This document shows, piece by piece, positions 8,736 to 16,809 of a stretch of DNA of 26,536 nucleotides (within the stretch, counting starts at the first letter, position 1; each line of letters opens with the position of its first letter). The DNA is from JAWVZB01 sp033722375. GTDB lineage: Bacteria; Actinomycetota; Nitriliruptoria; Nitriliruptorales; Nitriliruptoraceae. The position numbers and the translations under genes were made by a program. The stretch spans positions 1 to 26,536 of the forward strand of contig JAWVZB010000038.1 of assembly GCA_033722375.1 (NCBI GenBank), read 5' to 3'. A model generated the notes under the pieces. The model had not been told where the DNA came from, made no database searches, and saw nothing but the letters and a program-made list of their open reading frames with translations.

Positions 8736-9561
8736 AGCTTGCGGTCGAAGAGCTGAGCTCCGTGGACGCGTCGACCTGCGCGGTGAACTCGAGGATCCGG
8801 CTGGCCACCTCGTCCGCCGCGAAGATCGTGCCAAGGTGGCCCTGGCCGGGGATGGTGAAGAACGATCCATCTGTCAGGATCTCGGCGAGATCCTCCTTTC
8901 CGGCGTACTGGTCCACCGAGGTCCGCTCACCTGTCAGGACCAGGCTCGGCACGTCGATCGTGCGTGACCGCCAGCGTTCCGGATCGAGCTCGTGCAGCGC
9001 CGCCAGCTCCCGCGGGGCGGTCCGACTCGCACGCTTCATCCCCTCGTAGGCGGCCGGGACCGACCGGATCTGCTCGAGTTCCTCGTCGGTGATGCCGGCC
9101 AGCTCCGCGAAGCTCGCGACAGCGGCATCGAGGTCGTCCTCCGCGACCGCTCGGATGCCCGCCGAGCGCGGTCGCTCGTCGGACAGATGTGGGAGCAAGG
9201 CAGGTTCGTAGACGATGAGGCTGCGGAGGTCCGCCTGCGGGGCCGCCAGCACGCTGATCGCTCCACCGAGAGAGTGACCGAAGAGGTGCACCGGACCCTC
9301 GACCGCCGCGATGACCGCCAGCAGGTCCTGGACCTCGTGCTCCAATCCGTAGTCGTCGCCGTCCCCGTCGCCGCTTCCACCGCGGCCACGCCGCGCGTAC
9401 AGCCAGACCTCGTGCTGCTCCTCTAGGTGGGGCCACAGCAACGCGAAATCCTGGGGTTGCCCGCACAGTCCGTGCACGCACACGATGGGCGTGCCCCGTC
9501 CGCGGCGCGAGACCGAGAGTGTGGTGCCGTCGGCGGACTCGATCGTGGAACGCTGACTCAC
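8728..9561 (-). CDS. Alpha/beta hydrolase
   Basis: 277-residue alpha/beta-hydrolase-fold protein, likely an esterase or similar cytoplasmic hydrolase of unknown substrate. Oxyanion-side HG in VCVHGLCGQP (27-36), nucleophile elbow FGHSLGG (S97), and a late GQGHLG supplying the expected catalytic His. The GTG at 9561 is chosen because GGGAGA lies just upstream of it. A longer frame from a GTG at 9630 adds 23 residues with no fold content and a poor ribosome site. It lies 85 nt downstream of the MFS gene on the same strand and may share its transcript. Confidence 0.85.
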   Translation of the reverse strand: MSQRSTIESADGTTLSVSRRGRGTPIVCVHGLCGQPQDFALLWPHLEEQHEVWLYARRGRGGSGDGDGDDYGLEHEVQDLLAVIAAVEGPVHLFGHSLGGAISVLAAPQADLRSLIVYEPALLPHLSDERPRSAGIRAVAEDDLDAAVASFAELAGITDEELEQIRSVPAAYEGMKRASRTAPRELAALHELDPERWRSRTIDVPSLVLTGERTSVDQYAGKEDLAEILTDGSFFTIPGQGHLGTIFAADEVASRILEFTAQVDASTELSSSTASSG

Positions 9562-9646
9562 GTGTGCTCTCCCGAGTCCGGAGCGGTTCGATGATGACAC
9601 TCGCACCTCCACGCTACTGATCCTCTCCACACTGCGTCGGAGCGCC

Positions 9647-10801
9647 TCAGGGTCCGGTGGGGAGTCGACGGGCCACGACCACGATGACCGCGGCCACGAT
9701 GCTCACCCCGAGCAGTGAGGTCGGCAGGGACGTGGCTTCGGCGGAGAAGCCGATCAAGGGCGGGCCCAGCACCAGGCCGGTGTAGCCGACCGCGCTGACG
9801 GCGGCGATGCCGTGCCCGCCTCGTCGGCGCCCTGCGTCCGCGAGCAGCAGCGGGAACAGCGGTCCCACGCCGAGACCGACGATCCCGAACGCCACGATCG
9901 CGGTCACCTCATCCGGCGAGCCCACGGCCGCGAGGAACCCGGCGGTCGCCAGCGCCCCGGCCGCCTGCGCCACGCGCCGCGCCCCGACCCGCCGCACGAT
10001 CCGGTCGCCAACGAGCCGGGAGGTCGCCATGGCCGCGGAGAAGGCCACGAACGCCGCCGCGGCGACGGCCGCGCTGGCGCCTCGGTGCTCGGCGACGAAC
10101 ACCCCCGCCCAGTCGCCCACGGCGCCCTCGGCCAGCGTCGCTGCCATCGCGCCCGCCGCGAGGGGGACGAGGACGCCGCGGGGGAGTGCCAGCCGGGGTC
10201 CGCCAGGCTCGGTGCCCCCGCGTCCCAGTGTGTCCGATGCGGACGTGGCCACCGCCGCCGCCATGGTGAACAACACCGCGATCGCCACCAGATGCGTCGC
10301 GGTCGTGACACCAGCTGCGATCGACAGCGACGCGACCCCACCGCCGACGAGCGCCCCCACGCTCCAGGCGCCGTGGAAGCCGACCATGAGGCTCGTCCCG
10401 GCCCGCTGCTCGGCGTCGGACCCGCGGGCGTTCATCGCCAGATCCATCGCTCCCAGGCCGGCACCGAGGAACGTCAGCGCTGCGAACAGCGCCACCGGCC
10501 CGTCCGCCAAGCCGACCGCCACCAGTGCGATGGCAGCGATCGCGATCCCGGTGTGTGACGTGCGTCGGGTCCCGAGCGTTGCGAGGACACTGCCGGCGGC
10601 GAGGATCGCGACGATCGTCCCGAGTGGCGGTCCCAGCAGGATCGCTCCGAGGACCCCCTCGCTCAGCGCGAGCTCGGTCTTCAGGACCGGGATGCGCGCG
10701 AGGAAGGTGCCGACCGCGACCCCGTTGACGGCGAACAGGGCGGTGACGGCCCGGCGGGCCGGGCCGTGCCGCTCCATGTCAGCCGCGCCGCTCCCGGTCA
10801 T
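9647..10801 (-). CDS. MFS transporter
   Basis: 384-residue major facilitator superfamily membrane protein with about 12 hydrophobic segments made mainly of Ala, Val, Gly and Leu. The first helix region reads ALFAVNGVAVGTFLARIPVL (22-41), and ARIPVLK followed by GAILLGPPLG resembles the YbjJ/fucose-permease-like branch. The substrate is unknown. Its ATG at 10801 overlaps the stop of the acetyl-CoA synthetase gene by 4 nt (ATGA), so it is translated from the acs message; export or uptake of a related organic acid would be a guess. An internal ATG eight codons downstream is a possible alternative start. Confidence 0.87.
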   Translation of the reverse strand: MTGSGAADMERHGPARRAVTALFAVNGVAVGTFLARIPVLKTELALSEGVLGAILLGPPLGTIVAILAAGSVLATLGTRRTSHTGIAIAAIALVAVGLADGPVALFAALTFLGAGLGAMDLAMNARGSDAEQRAGTSLMVGFHGAWSVGALVGGGVASLSIAAGVTTATHLVAIAVLFTMAAAVATSASDTLGRGGTEPGGPRLALPRGVLVPLAAGAMAATLAEGAVGDWAGVFVAEHRGASAAVAAAAFVAFSAAMATSRLVGDRIVRRVGARRVAQAAGALATAGFLAAVGSPDEVTAIVAFGIVGLGVGPLFPLLLADAGRRRGGHGIAAVSAVGYTGLVLGPPLIGFSAEATSLPTSLLGVSIVAAVIVVVARRLPTGP

Positions 10802-12759
10802 CCATCACCGGCGCCGGCCTCCTCGAGGTAGCGCTGCTTGATCGAGTCGACGACGTCGGCGTTGGCCAGCGTCGTGGTGTCACCGAGCTCCTTGTCCTCG
10901 GCGACGTCCTTGAGCAGCCGGCGCATGATCTTGCCGGACCTCGTCTTCGGGAGGTCTTGGGTGAACAGCACCGACGCGGGCTTGGCGATCGGCGAGATCA
11001 TCTTCGCGACGTGGTCGCGCAGCTCCTGCGCGAGCTCCTCGCCCCCCTCGTAGCCCTTGCGGGTCGAGACGAAGGCCGCGATGGCCTGGCCGGTCTGCTC
11101 GTCGTGGCGGCCGATCACGGCCGCCTCGGCGACCGCCTCGTGGGCGACCAGCGCGGACTCGACCTCGGCGGTCGAGATGCGGTGGCCCGACACGTTCATC
11201 ACGTCGTCCACGCGGCCGAGCAGCCAGAAGTAGCCGTCCTCGTCGCGCTTGGCGCCGTCCCCGGCGAAGTACTTCCCCTCGAACCGGGACCAGTAGGTCT
11301 CCTGGTAGCGCTCGGGGTCGCCGTAGATGCCGCGCAGCATCGACGGCCACGGCCGGTCGAGCACCAGGTAGCCCCCGCCGGGCTTCGGGACGGACTCGCC
11401 CTGCTCGTCAACGACATCTGCGGAGATCCCCGGCAGCGGGAAGGTGGCCGAGCCCGGCTTGGTCGTGGTGGCTCCCGGCAGTGGGCTGATCATGATCCCG
11501 CCGGTCTCGGTCTGCCACCACGTGTCCACGATCGGGCAGCTCTCGTTGCCGATCACCTCGTGGTACCAGATCCACGCCTCGGGGTTGATCGGCTCCCCGA
11601 CCGTCCCGAGGAGCTTCAGCGAGCTGAGGTCGTGGGCCTCGGGGTGCTCCTCGCCCCACTTCATGAACGCACGGATCGCGGTGGGGGCGGTGTAGAACTG
11701 GGTCACGCCGTAGTTCTCGATGATCTCCCAGAACCGGTCCTCCTTCGGGTGGTTCGGGGCGCCCTCGTACATCACCGACGTGGTGCGGTTGGTCAGCGGG
11801 CCGTAGACGATGTAGCTGTGCCCGGTGACCCAGCCGATGTCGGCCGCGCACCAGTAGACGTCCTCGTCGGGGTGGATGTCGAACACGTACTGATGGGTGA
11901 ACGCGACCTGGGTGAGGTAGCCGCCGGTGGTGTGCATGATCCCCTTGGGTGCGCCGGTCGTGCCCGACGTGTAGAGGAGGTACAGCAGGTCCTCGGAGTC
12001 CATCTCCTCGGGCTCGCAGTCGGCGTCCTGACCTGGGACGACGTCGTGCCACCAGTGGTCACGCCCGTCGGACATCTGGATGTCGTTCTCGGTGCGCTCG
12101 ACCACGAGGACGTTCTCGATCGACGGGGTGTCCTCGAGCGCCTCGTCGGCGTGGTCCTTCAACGGGAACACGTTCCCGCGTCGCCAGGCCCCGTCGGCGG
12201 TCACCAGCAGCTTGCACTCGGCGTCGTTGATGCGGTCCCGGAGTGCTTGGGCCGAGAAACCGGCGAACACGACCGAGTGCGGGGCGCCGATCCGGGCGCA
12301 CGCGAGCATGATGGTCGGCAGCTCGGGGATCATCGGCAGGTAGATCGCCACCCGGTCGCCCCGTTCGACGCCGAGCTCCTTCAGGGCGTTGGCGGCCCGC
12401 TGGACGTCATCGAGCAGCTCGGCATAGGTGATCGTCCGGGTGTCGCCGGGCTCGCCCTCCCAGTGGTAGGCGACCTGGTCGCCGTGACCGCCGTCGACGT
12501 GCCGGTCGAGGCAGTTGTAGGAGACGTTCAGCTTCCCGCCGACGAACCACTTGGCGTAGGGCACTTCCCATTCGAGGATCGTGTCCCAGTCCTGGTACCA
12601 GTCGAGCCGGTCGGCCTGCCGGGCCCAGAAGCCCTGGTAGTCCTCGTTGGCCTCGTCGTAGATGGCCGCGTCGGTGATGTGCGCCCGCTGCTTGAAGTCC
12701 TCGGGCGGTGGGAACGTGCGGCCCTCTTCGAGGAGGTTCTCGATCGCCTGGTCTGCCAC
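10798..12759 (-). CDS. acs: Acetyl-CoA synthetase (acetate--CoA ligase, AMP-forming)
   Basis: Converts acetate, ATP and CoA to acetyl-CoA, AMP and pyrophosphate. It has 653 residues, the normal length. N-terminal ACAS domain (FWARQADRLDWYQDWD, 44-59); adenylation motifs YTSGTTGAPKG, DTWWQTETGG and YFAGDGAKRDEDGYFWLLGR; C-terminal PKTRSGKIMRR with the acylatable Lys at 610. Other acyl substrates (propionate) are possible, but motifs and length match AcsA. The GTG start at 12759 is preceded by AGGGGAC. The MFS gene is coupled downstream. The Lys in PKTRSGK is the site controlled by protein acetylation in other bacteria. Upstream there are 115 nt without a gene, where TAGCGT (12790-12795, minus strand) is a weak -10 candidate. 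Confidence 0.96.
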   Translation of the reverse strand: MADQAIENLLEEGRTFPPPEDFKQRAHITDAAIYDEANEDYQGFWARQADRLDWYQDWDTILEWEVPYAKWFVGGKLNVSYNCLDRHVDGGHGDQVAYHWEGEPGDTRTITYAELLDDVQRAANALKELGVERGDRVAIYLPMIPELPTIMLACARIGAPHSVVFAGFSAQALRDRINDAECKLLVTADGAWRRGNVFPLKDHADEALEDTPSIENVLVVERTENDIQMSDGRDHWWHDVVPGQDADCEPEEMDSEDLLYLLYTSGTTGAPKGIMHTTGGYLTQVAFTHQYVFDIHPDEDVYWCAADIGWVTGHSYIVYGPLTNRTTSVMYEGAPNHPKEDRFWEIIENYGVTQFYTAPTAIRAFMKWGEEHPEAHDLSSLKLLGTVGEPINPEAWIWYHEVIGNESCPIVDTWWQTETGGIMISPLPGATTTKPGSATFPLPGISADVVDEQGESVPKPGGGYLVLDRPWPSMLRGIYGDPERYQETYWSRFEGKYFAGDGAKRDEDGYFWLLGRVDDVMNVSGHRISTAEVESALVAHEAVAEAAVIGRHDEQTGQAIAAFVSTRKGYEGGEELAQELRDHVAKMISPIAKPASVLFTQDLPKTRSGKIMRRLLKDVAEDKELGDTTTLANADVVDSIKQRYLEEAGAGDG

Positions 12760-12874
12760 GGGTGTCCCCTGTCGGTCGCGTACACACCGACGCTAGTCAG
12801 GCGGCACCGCCGACGCAGGGCGAGGCCGCCACGGACGGTCACCCTCGCAGGTACACGGTGCTGGGCCAGCTCGA

Positions 12875-13624
12875 TCAGCCGATCCCGAGGGCCTTCCCGG
12901 CGAGCTTCCCGAGCGCCCCGCCGGGCAGCACCGCCGCCGCGGCCGCGTGCACCTTGTTGCCGATCCCGGTCGTCACCTGTGCCCGGCCCTTCTCGGCGGC
13001 GTCGACGGCGGCCCGGGCCACGGGCTCGACGTCCATGAGGATCTGCTCGGGGATGGCGTCCCCGACGAAGTCGGTGTCGGTGAAGCCTGGGCAGAGGACG
13101 GTCGACGTGACGCCGGTGCTCTTGAGCTCCTCGTGCAGTGCCTGACCGAAGCTCGTGAGGAACGCCTTGGTGGCCCCGTAGACGGCCAGTGCCGGAAGCG
13201 GCTGGAAGCTGGCGGTCGAGGAGGTGAACAGGACCGCGCCCCGCCGTCGGGCGCGCATGCCGGGGAGGGCGGCGTGGGTGAGCCGCACCGCGGCGACACA
13301 GTTGAGCTCGATCTGGAGCTCTGCCCGGTCGACGTCGAGCTTCGCGAACCTCCCCATGTCCGAGGCGCCGGCGTTGTTGACCAGCAGGTCGATCGGGGCG
13401 TCACCACCGCGGAGCCGCTCCTCGACCCTGCTCAGTCCCTCCTCCGATGCCAGATCCGCGGGCAGGACCTCGACGTCCACTGGGACCTCGTCGGCGAGCT
13501 CTTCGAGGAGCTCCTGCCGACGCGCCACGGCGACGAGGTCGGTGCCGCGCCCCGCCAGCTCCACGGCGATGGCGCGGCCGATCCCGGCCGAGGCTCCGGT
13601 CACGAGTGCGCGTTCGAAGCTCAT
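12875..13624 (-). CDS. SDR-family oxidoreductase, third gene of a tandem trio
   Basis: 249-residue short-chain dehydrogenase. Cofactor loop TGASAGIG (9-16), NNAG, and catalytic YGATKAF. The C-terminus is Ala/Gly-rich and hydrophobic (HAAAAAVLPGGALGKLAGK), possibly membrane-contacting. The ATG at 13624 overlaps the stop of the preceding SDR by 4 nt; the longer open frame upstream is only a shadow of that gene. Clearly related to its two upstream neighbours but the most divergent of the three: it lacks their WMEPGPVV segment. Substrate unknown. Confidence 0.87.
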   Translation of the reverse strand: MSFERALVTGASAGIGRAIAVELAGRGTDLVAVARRQELLEELADEVPVDVEVLPADLASEEGLSRVEERLRGGDAPIDLLVNNAGASDMGRFAKLDVDRAELQIELNCVAAVRLTHAALPGMRARRRGAVLFTSSTASFQPLPALAVYGATKAFLTSFGQALHEELKSTGVTSTVLCPGFTDTDFVGDAIPEQILMDVEPVARAAVDAAEKGRAQVTTGIGNKVHAAAAAVLPGGALGKLAGKALGIG

Positions 13625-14412
13625 GGTGAGGTGAACCTCCTGCTGAACCCGGCGATGCGGCGGGTGATGGTGCTGGGGGTGAAGTCGGCGACGGTGGCGG
13701 TGAGCTGGTTGGCCCACCCGGGGATGACCGTGGCCTGGTTCTTCTCGATGCCCTTCAGGCCGGCGGCGACCACCGGGCCGGGTTCCATCCATAGCGGATC
13801 CGGGAGTCTGGACGCCTCGCCGGTGGCGCCGGCCGCCTCGGCGAAGTCGGTCTTGGTGAAGCCCGGTCCCAGCACGGTGACGTGGACGCCGGTGCGTTTG
13901 AGCTCCTCGTGGAGTGCCTGCGTGAACGAGGTCACGAACGCCTTGGTGGCGGCGTAGGTCGCGAAGTAGGGGATCGGTTGGTAGGCGGCCATCGACGAGA
14001 CGTTGAGGATCCCGCCCTCGCCTCGCCGCACCATCGTGGCGGCGGCGGCGTGGCTGAGCCGCACGACCGCACGGACGTTGAGGTCGACCTCCTGAAGCTC
14101 CCGATCGACCGCGAGCTGGTCGAACCGTCCGCGGGTCCCGAAGCCGGCGTTGTTGACGACGAGGTCGACCGGGCGCTCGTCGTCGGCGATCCGGTCGGCG
14201 ATCCGCGCGACGTCGCCCGGCATCGTGAGGTCGGCGACCGAGACCTCCGAGGTGACACCGTGTGCGACCTCGAGCTCGTCGGCGAGCTCCTCGAGCTTGT
14301 CCCGGGACCGCGCGACGAGCACGAGGTCGGTGCCACGCTGAGCGAGCTGCCGGGCGAACTCGCGGCCGATGCCGGCGGACGCGCCTGTGACGACGGCACG
14401 CAGGAAGGTCAC
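13621..14412 (-). CDS. SDR-family oxidoreductase, second gene of a tandem trio
   Basis: 263-residue short-chain dehydrogenase with TGASAGIG (9-16), NNAGFGTRG, NVSSMAAYQPIPY, catalytic YAATKAF and a C-terminal half containing WMEPGPVV. The GTG start at 14412 overlaps the previous SDR stop (GTGA) and has CGAGGTGCG shortly upstream; its own stop overlaps the next start. Closely similar to the first SDR of the trio along its full length (same TGAS, NNAGFGT, QPxPYxATY and WMEPGPVV blocks), so they arose by duplication. Substrate unknown; hydroxyacyl or steroid-like alcohols are common for this SDR branch, but nothing here proves it. Confidence 0.87.
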   Translation of the reverse strand: MTFLRAVVTGASAGIGREFARQLAQRGTDLVLVARSRDKLEELADELEVAHGVTSEVSVADLTMPGDVARIADRIADDERPVDLVVNNAGFGTRGRFDQLAVDRELQEVDLNVRAVVRLSHAAAATMVRRGEGGILNVSSMAAYQPIPYFATYAATKAFVTSFTQALHEELKRTGVHVTVLGPGFTKTDFAEAAGATGEASRLPDPLWMEPGPVVAAGLKGIEKNQATVIPGWANQLTATVADFTPSTITRRIAGFSRRFTSP

Positions 14413-15212
14413 GATCGCACCTCGCCCTCGAACACGCGCCCCGCGATCTTGCGGCCGGCGACCGGTGGGCTGACGGTGGAGAACGCACCGGCCACCTTGT
14501 TCATCCAGCCGGGAACGACGCGCCCCCGGTTCTTGCGGACGCCCTCGAGGGCAGCCGTGACCACCGGCCCGGGCTCCATCCAGACCGCATCCGGCAGCTG
14601 TCGGGTGCTCGCGTCCACGTCGGCCACCTCCTGGAAGCGCGTGCGGGTGAAGCCTGGCTCGAGCAGGGTCACGTGCACGCCGGTCCCGCGGGCTTCCTCG
14701 TGGACCGCCTGGGTGAACGACGACACGAACGCCTTGGTGCCGCCGTAGGTGGCCATGTAGGGCACCGGCTGCCACGCGGCGTTGGACGAGACGTTGAGGA
14801 TGCCGCCGCGGCCGCGGCGCGTCATCTCGCCGAGTGCCGCATGCGTGAGGCGGGTCACCGCGAGCACGTTCAGCCGGATCTCGCTGACCTCGCGGTCGAG
14901 GTCGAGCTCGTCGAACTGGCCCCCGGTGCCGAACCCGGCGTTGTTGACGAGCAGGTCGACCGGCTCGTCCTCGTCGCGCAGACGGGTCTCGACGCGTTCG
15001 AGGTCGTTCCGCTGGGTCAGGTCGGCGGTGAGCACCTCTGTCCCGACGCCGTGGTCCTCCGCGAGCTGCCCGGCGAGCTGCTGGAGGTCGTCCTCCGATC
15101 GAGCCACCAGCACGACATGGGTGCCGCGCTCGGCGAGCTGTCGGACGAACTCGCGGCCGATGCCGGTCGAGGCGCCGGTGACGAGCGCACGGGTCCAGGG
15201 TCGGGAGGTCAC
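14409..15212 (-). CDS. SDR-family oxidoreductase, first gene of a tandem trio
   Basis: 267-residue short-chain dehydrogenase. TGASTGIG near 13-20, NNAGFGTGGQFD, NVSSNAAWQPVPY, catalytic YGGTKAF, WMEPGPVV and a basic C-terminus (GRKIAGRVFEGEVRS). The GTG start at 15212 has GAAGG about 10 nt upstream. It lies 61 nt below the hutH stop, so it could be the end of the hutH operon or begin a separate unit. The next SDR overlaps its stop by 4 nt. Three consecutive, translationally coupled SDR paralogues suggest either several steps of one pathway or subunits of a mixed oligomer. Confidence 0.87.
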   Translation of the reverse strand: MTSRPWTRALVTGASTGIGREFVRQLAERGTHVVLVARSEDDLQQLAGQLAEDHGVGTEVLTADLTQRNDLERVETRLRDEDEPVDLLVNNAGFGTGGQFDELDLDREVSEIRLNVLAVTRLTHAALGEMTRRGRGGILNVSSNAAWQPVPYMATYGGTKAFVSSFTQAVHEEARGTGVHVTLLEPGFTRTRFQEVADVDASTRQLPDAVWMEPGPVVTAALEGVRKNRGRVVPGWMNKVAGAFSTVSPPVAGRKIAGRVFEGEVRS

Positions 15213-15256
15213 GGTCGTGCCTTCGGTCGGGGGCGGGCCGGGGCTCCGAGTGGGGC

Positions 15257-15272
15257 GGGCCAGAGACGGCCC
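15257..15272 (-). terminator. Hairpin directly after hutH
   Basis: GGGCC (15257-15261) and GGCCC (15268-15272) pair around a 6-nt loop, immediately after the hutH stop when read on the minus strand. No T-tract follows. It could end or attenuate the tldD-tldE-hutH message before the SDR trio. Confidence 0.28.
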
Positions 15273-15273
15273 G

Positions 15274-16809
15274 TCACGCCAGTGTGCCCGTCACCGCCTC
15301 GACCGCGCGCGTCAGTGACCCGTCCGAGATGAGGGCGGCCACCGCTTCGATGTCGGGCCCGACCGGACGGTCGCCGTCCAGGGGAGGGGCCACCGAGGTC
15401 AGCACCTCGAGCGCCGCTGCGGTCGCCGGGGCCGGTTCCTGGTCGCGGTGACGGATCCCTTCGGCGGCGCAGAGCAGCTCCACGGCGATGACGCGCAGCG
15501 TCGAGTCCAGCACCTCACGCGTCTTCCGCCCCGCCCCCCAACCCATCGACACGTGGTCCTCCTGGCTGCCGGAGGTCGGGATCGACTCGACGCTCGCCGG
15601 GTGTGACAGCACGCGGTTCTCCGCTACCAGCGCCGCGGCGGTGTACTGGGCCAGCATGAACCCGCTGTCGACGCCGGGCTCGGTGGCCAGGAAGGGGGGC
15701 AGCCCCGCGGAGCGCTCGGGATCGAGGATGCGGTCGGTGCGGCGCTCAGACATCGACCCGAGCTCGGTCAGCGCGACGGTCATGAAGTCGAGCGCGAACG
15801 CGAGCGGTTGCCCGTGGAAGTTCCCCGCAGAGATGACCTCGCCGGTCTCGGGGAACACGATCGGGTTGTCGACCACGGACCGGAGCTCGATGGCGAACAC
15901 GTCGTCGGCGTGACGGAACGTGTCCCTCGCCGCCCCGTGGACCTGCGGGGCGCACCGGAGGCTGTAGGCATCCTGGACGGCGTGCTCGAAGTCGTGGTGG
16001 TGGCTCGCCACGATCGCTGAGCCCTCGAGCAGGCGGCGGAGGTTGCCCGCCACCTCGCCCTGGCCCGGATGCGGCCGCAGCGCGTTCACGGCCTCGCCGA
16101 ACGGACGGACCGATCCGAGCAGCGCCTCGACGGACATCGCACAGGCGATGTCGGCGGCGCGGGCGAGCTCCCAGGCCCCGCCCGACGCGAGCACGCCGAT
16201 CGCGAGCATGCCCTCGGTGCCGTTGAGAAGCGACAGCCCGTCCTTGGCTTCGAGCACCAGCGGTTCGAGCCCGTGGCCTTCCAGGACCTCGCTGGCGGGG
16301 CGGGGGCCGTTGCCGTCGTCGAGCAGCCCTTCGCCGATCACCGGCAGGGCGAGGTGTGCGAACGGGGCGAGGTCGCCCGACGCCCCCACCGAGCCCCGGT
16401 CGGGCACGACCGGCAGCAGGTCCGCGGCCAGGAAGTCGAGGTAGCGCTCGACGACCTCGATGCGGATGCCGGAGTGGCCCTGGGCGAGCGTCCTCGCTCG
16501 CAGCAGCAGCAGTGCTCGGACCAGGTCGCGGGGGAGGGGGTCGCCGACGCCGGCGGCGTGACTCCGCAGGAGCGCGTGCTGCATCGCGGCCGCGCGCTCC
16601 GCGGAGATCCGGGTGTTGGCGAGCGCCCCGAACCCCGTCGTCACGCCGTAGACGACCTCGTCGTTCTCGAGGGCCCGCTCGACGACCGCACGGGCTGCTT
16701 CCATCCGCTCGCGAGCCGTGTTCCCGAGCCTCACGGTGGTGTCGCCCCGACTGACGGCGCGGACCTCGACGGGGGACAGCGCCCCGCCGTCGAGCACGAC
16801 CTCGGACAT
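15274..16809 (-). CDS. hutH: Histidine ammonia-lyase
   Basis: First step of histidine degradation: removes ammonia from L-histidine to give urocanate. It has 511 residues, the usual length. The MIO prosthetic group forms from A143-S144-G145 in GSVGASGDLAPFAHL; YGVTTGFG (54-61) holds the conserved active-site Tyr. The block LLNGTEGM and the C-terminal segment EDHVSMGWGAGRKTREVL are also HAL/PAL landmarks. An MIO enzyme acting on another amino acid is less likely, because hutU, hutI and hutG lie in the same window. The ATG shares one base with the TldE stop (TGATG), so hutH is the last cistron of tldD-tldE-hutH and is separated from the other hut genes by 8 kb. Confidence 0.94.
   Translation of the reverse strand: MSEVVLDGGALSPVEVRAVSRGDTTVRLGNTARERMEAARAVVERALENDEVVYGVTTGFGALANTRISAERAAAMQHALLRSHAAGVGDPLPRDLVRALLLLRARTLAQGHSGIRIEVVERYLDFLAADLLPVVPDRGSVGASGDLAPFAHLALPVIGEGLLDDGNGPRPASEVLEGHGLEPLVLEAKDGLSLLNGTEGMLAIGVLASGGAWELARAADIACAMSVEALLGSVRPFGEAVNALRPHPGQGEVAGNLRRLLEGSAIVASHHHDFEHAVQDAYSLRCAPQVHGAARDTFRHADDVFAIELRSVVDNPIVFPETGEVISAGNFHGQPLAFALDFMTVALTELGSMSERRTDRILDPERSAGLPPFLATEPGVDSGFMLAQYTAAALVAENRVLSHPASVESIPTSGSQEDHVSMGWGAGRKTREVLDSTLRVIAVELLCAAEGIRHRDQEPAPATAAALEVLTSVAPPLDGDRPVGPDIEAVAALISDGSLTRAVEAVTGTLA

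Noticed and set aside
9807..10841. 344-codon plus-strand frame rich in Ala, Pro and Ser
   Set aside because: Antisense of the MFS gene; composition follows from the hydrophobic codons on the other strand.
10957..13038. 693-codon plus-strand open frame
   Set aside because: Lies antisense to acs, whose motifs are complete; the translation has no recognisable family.
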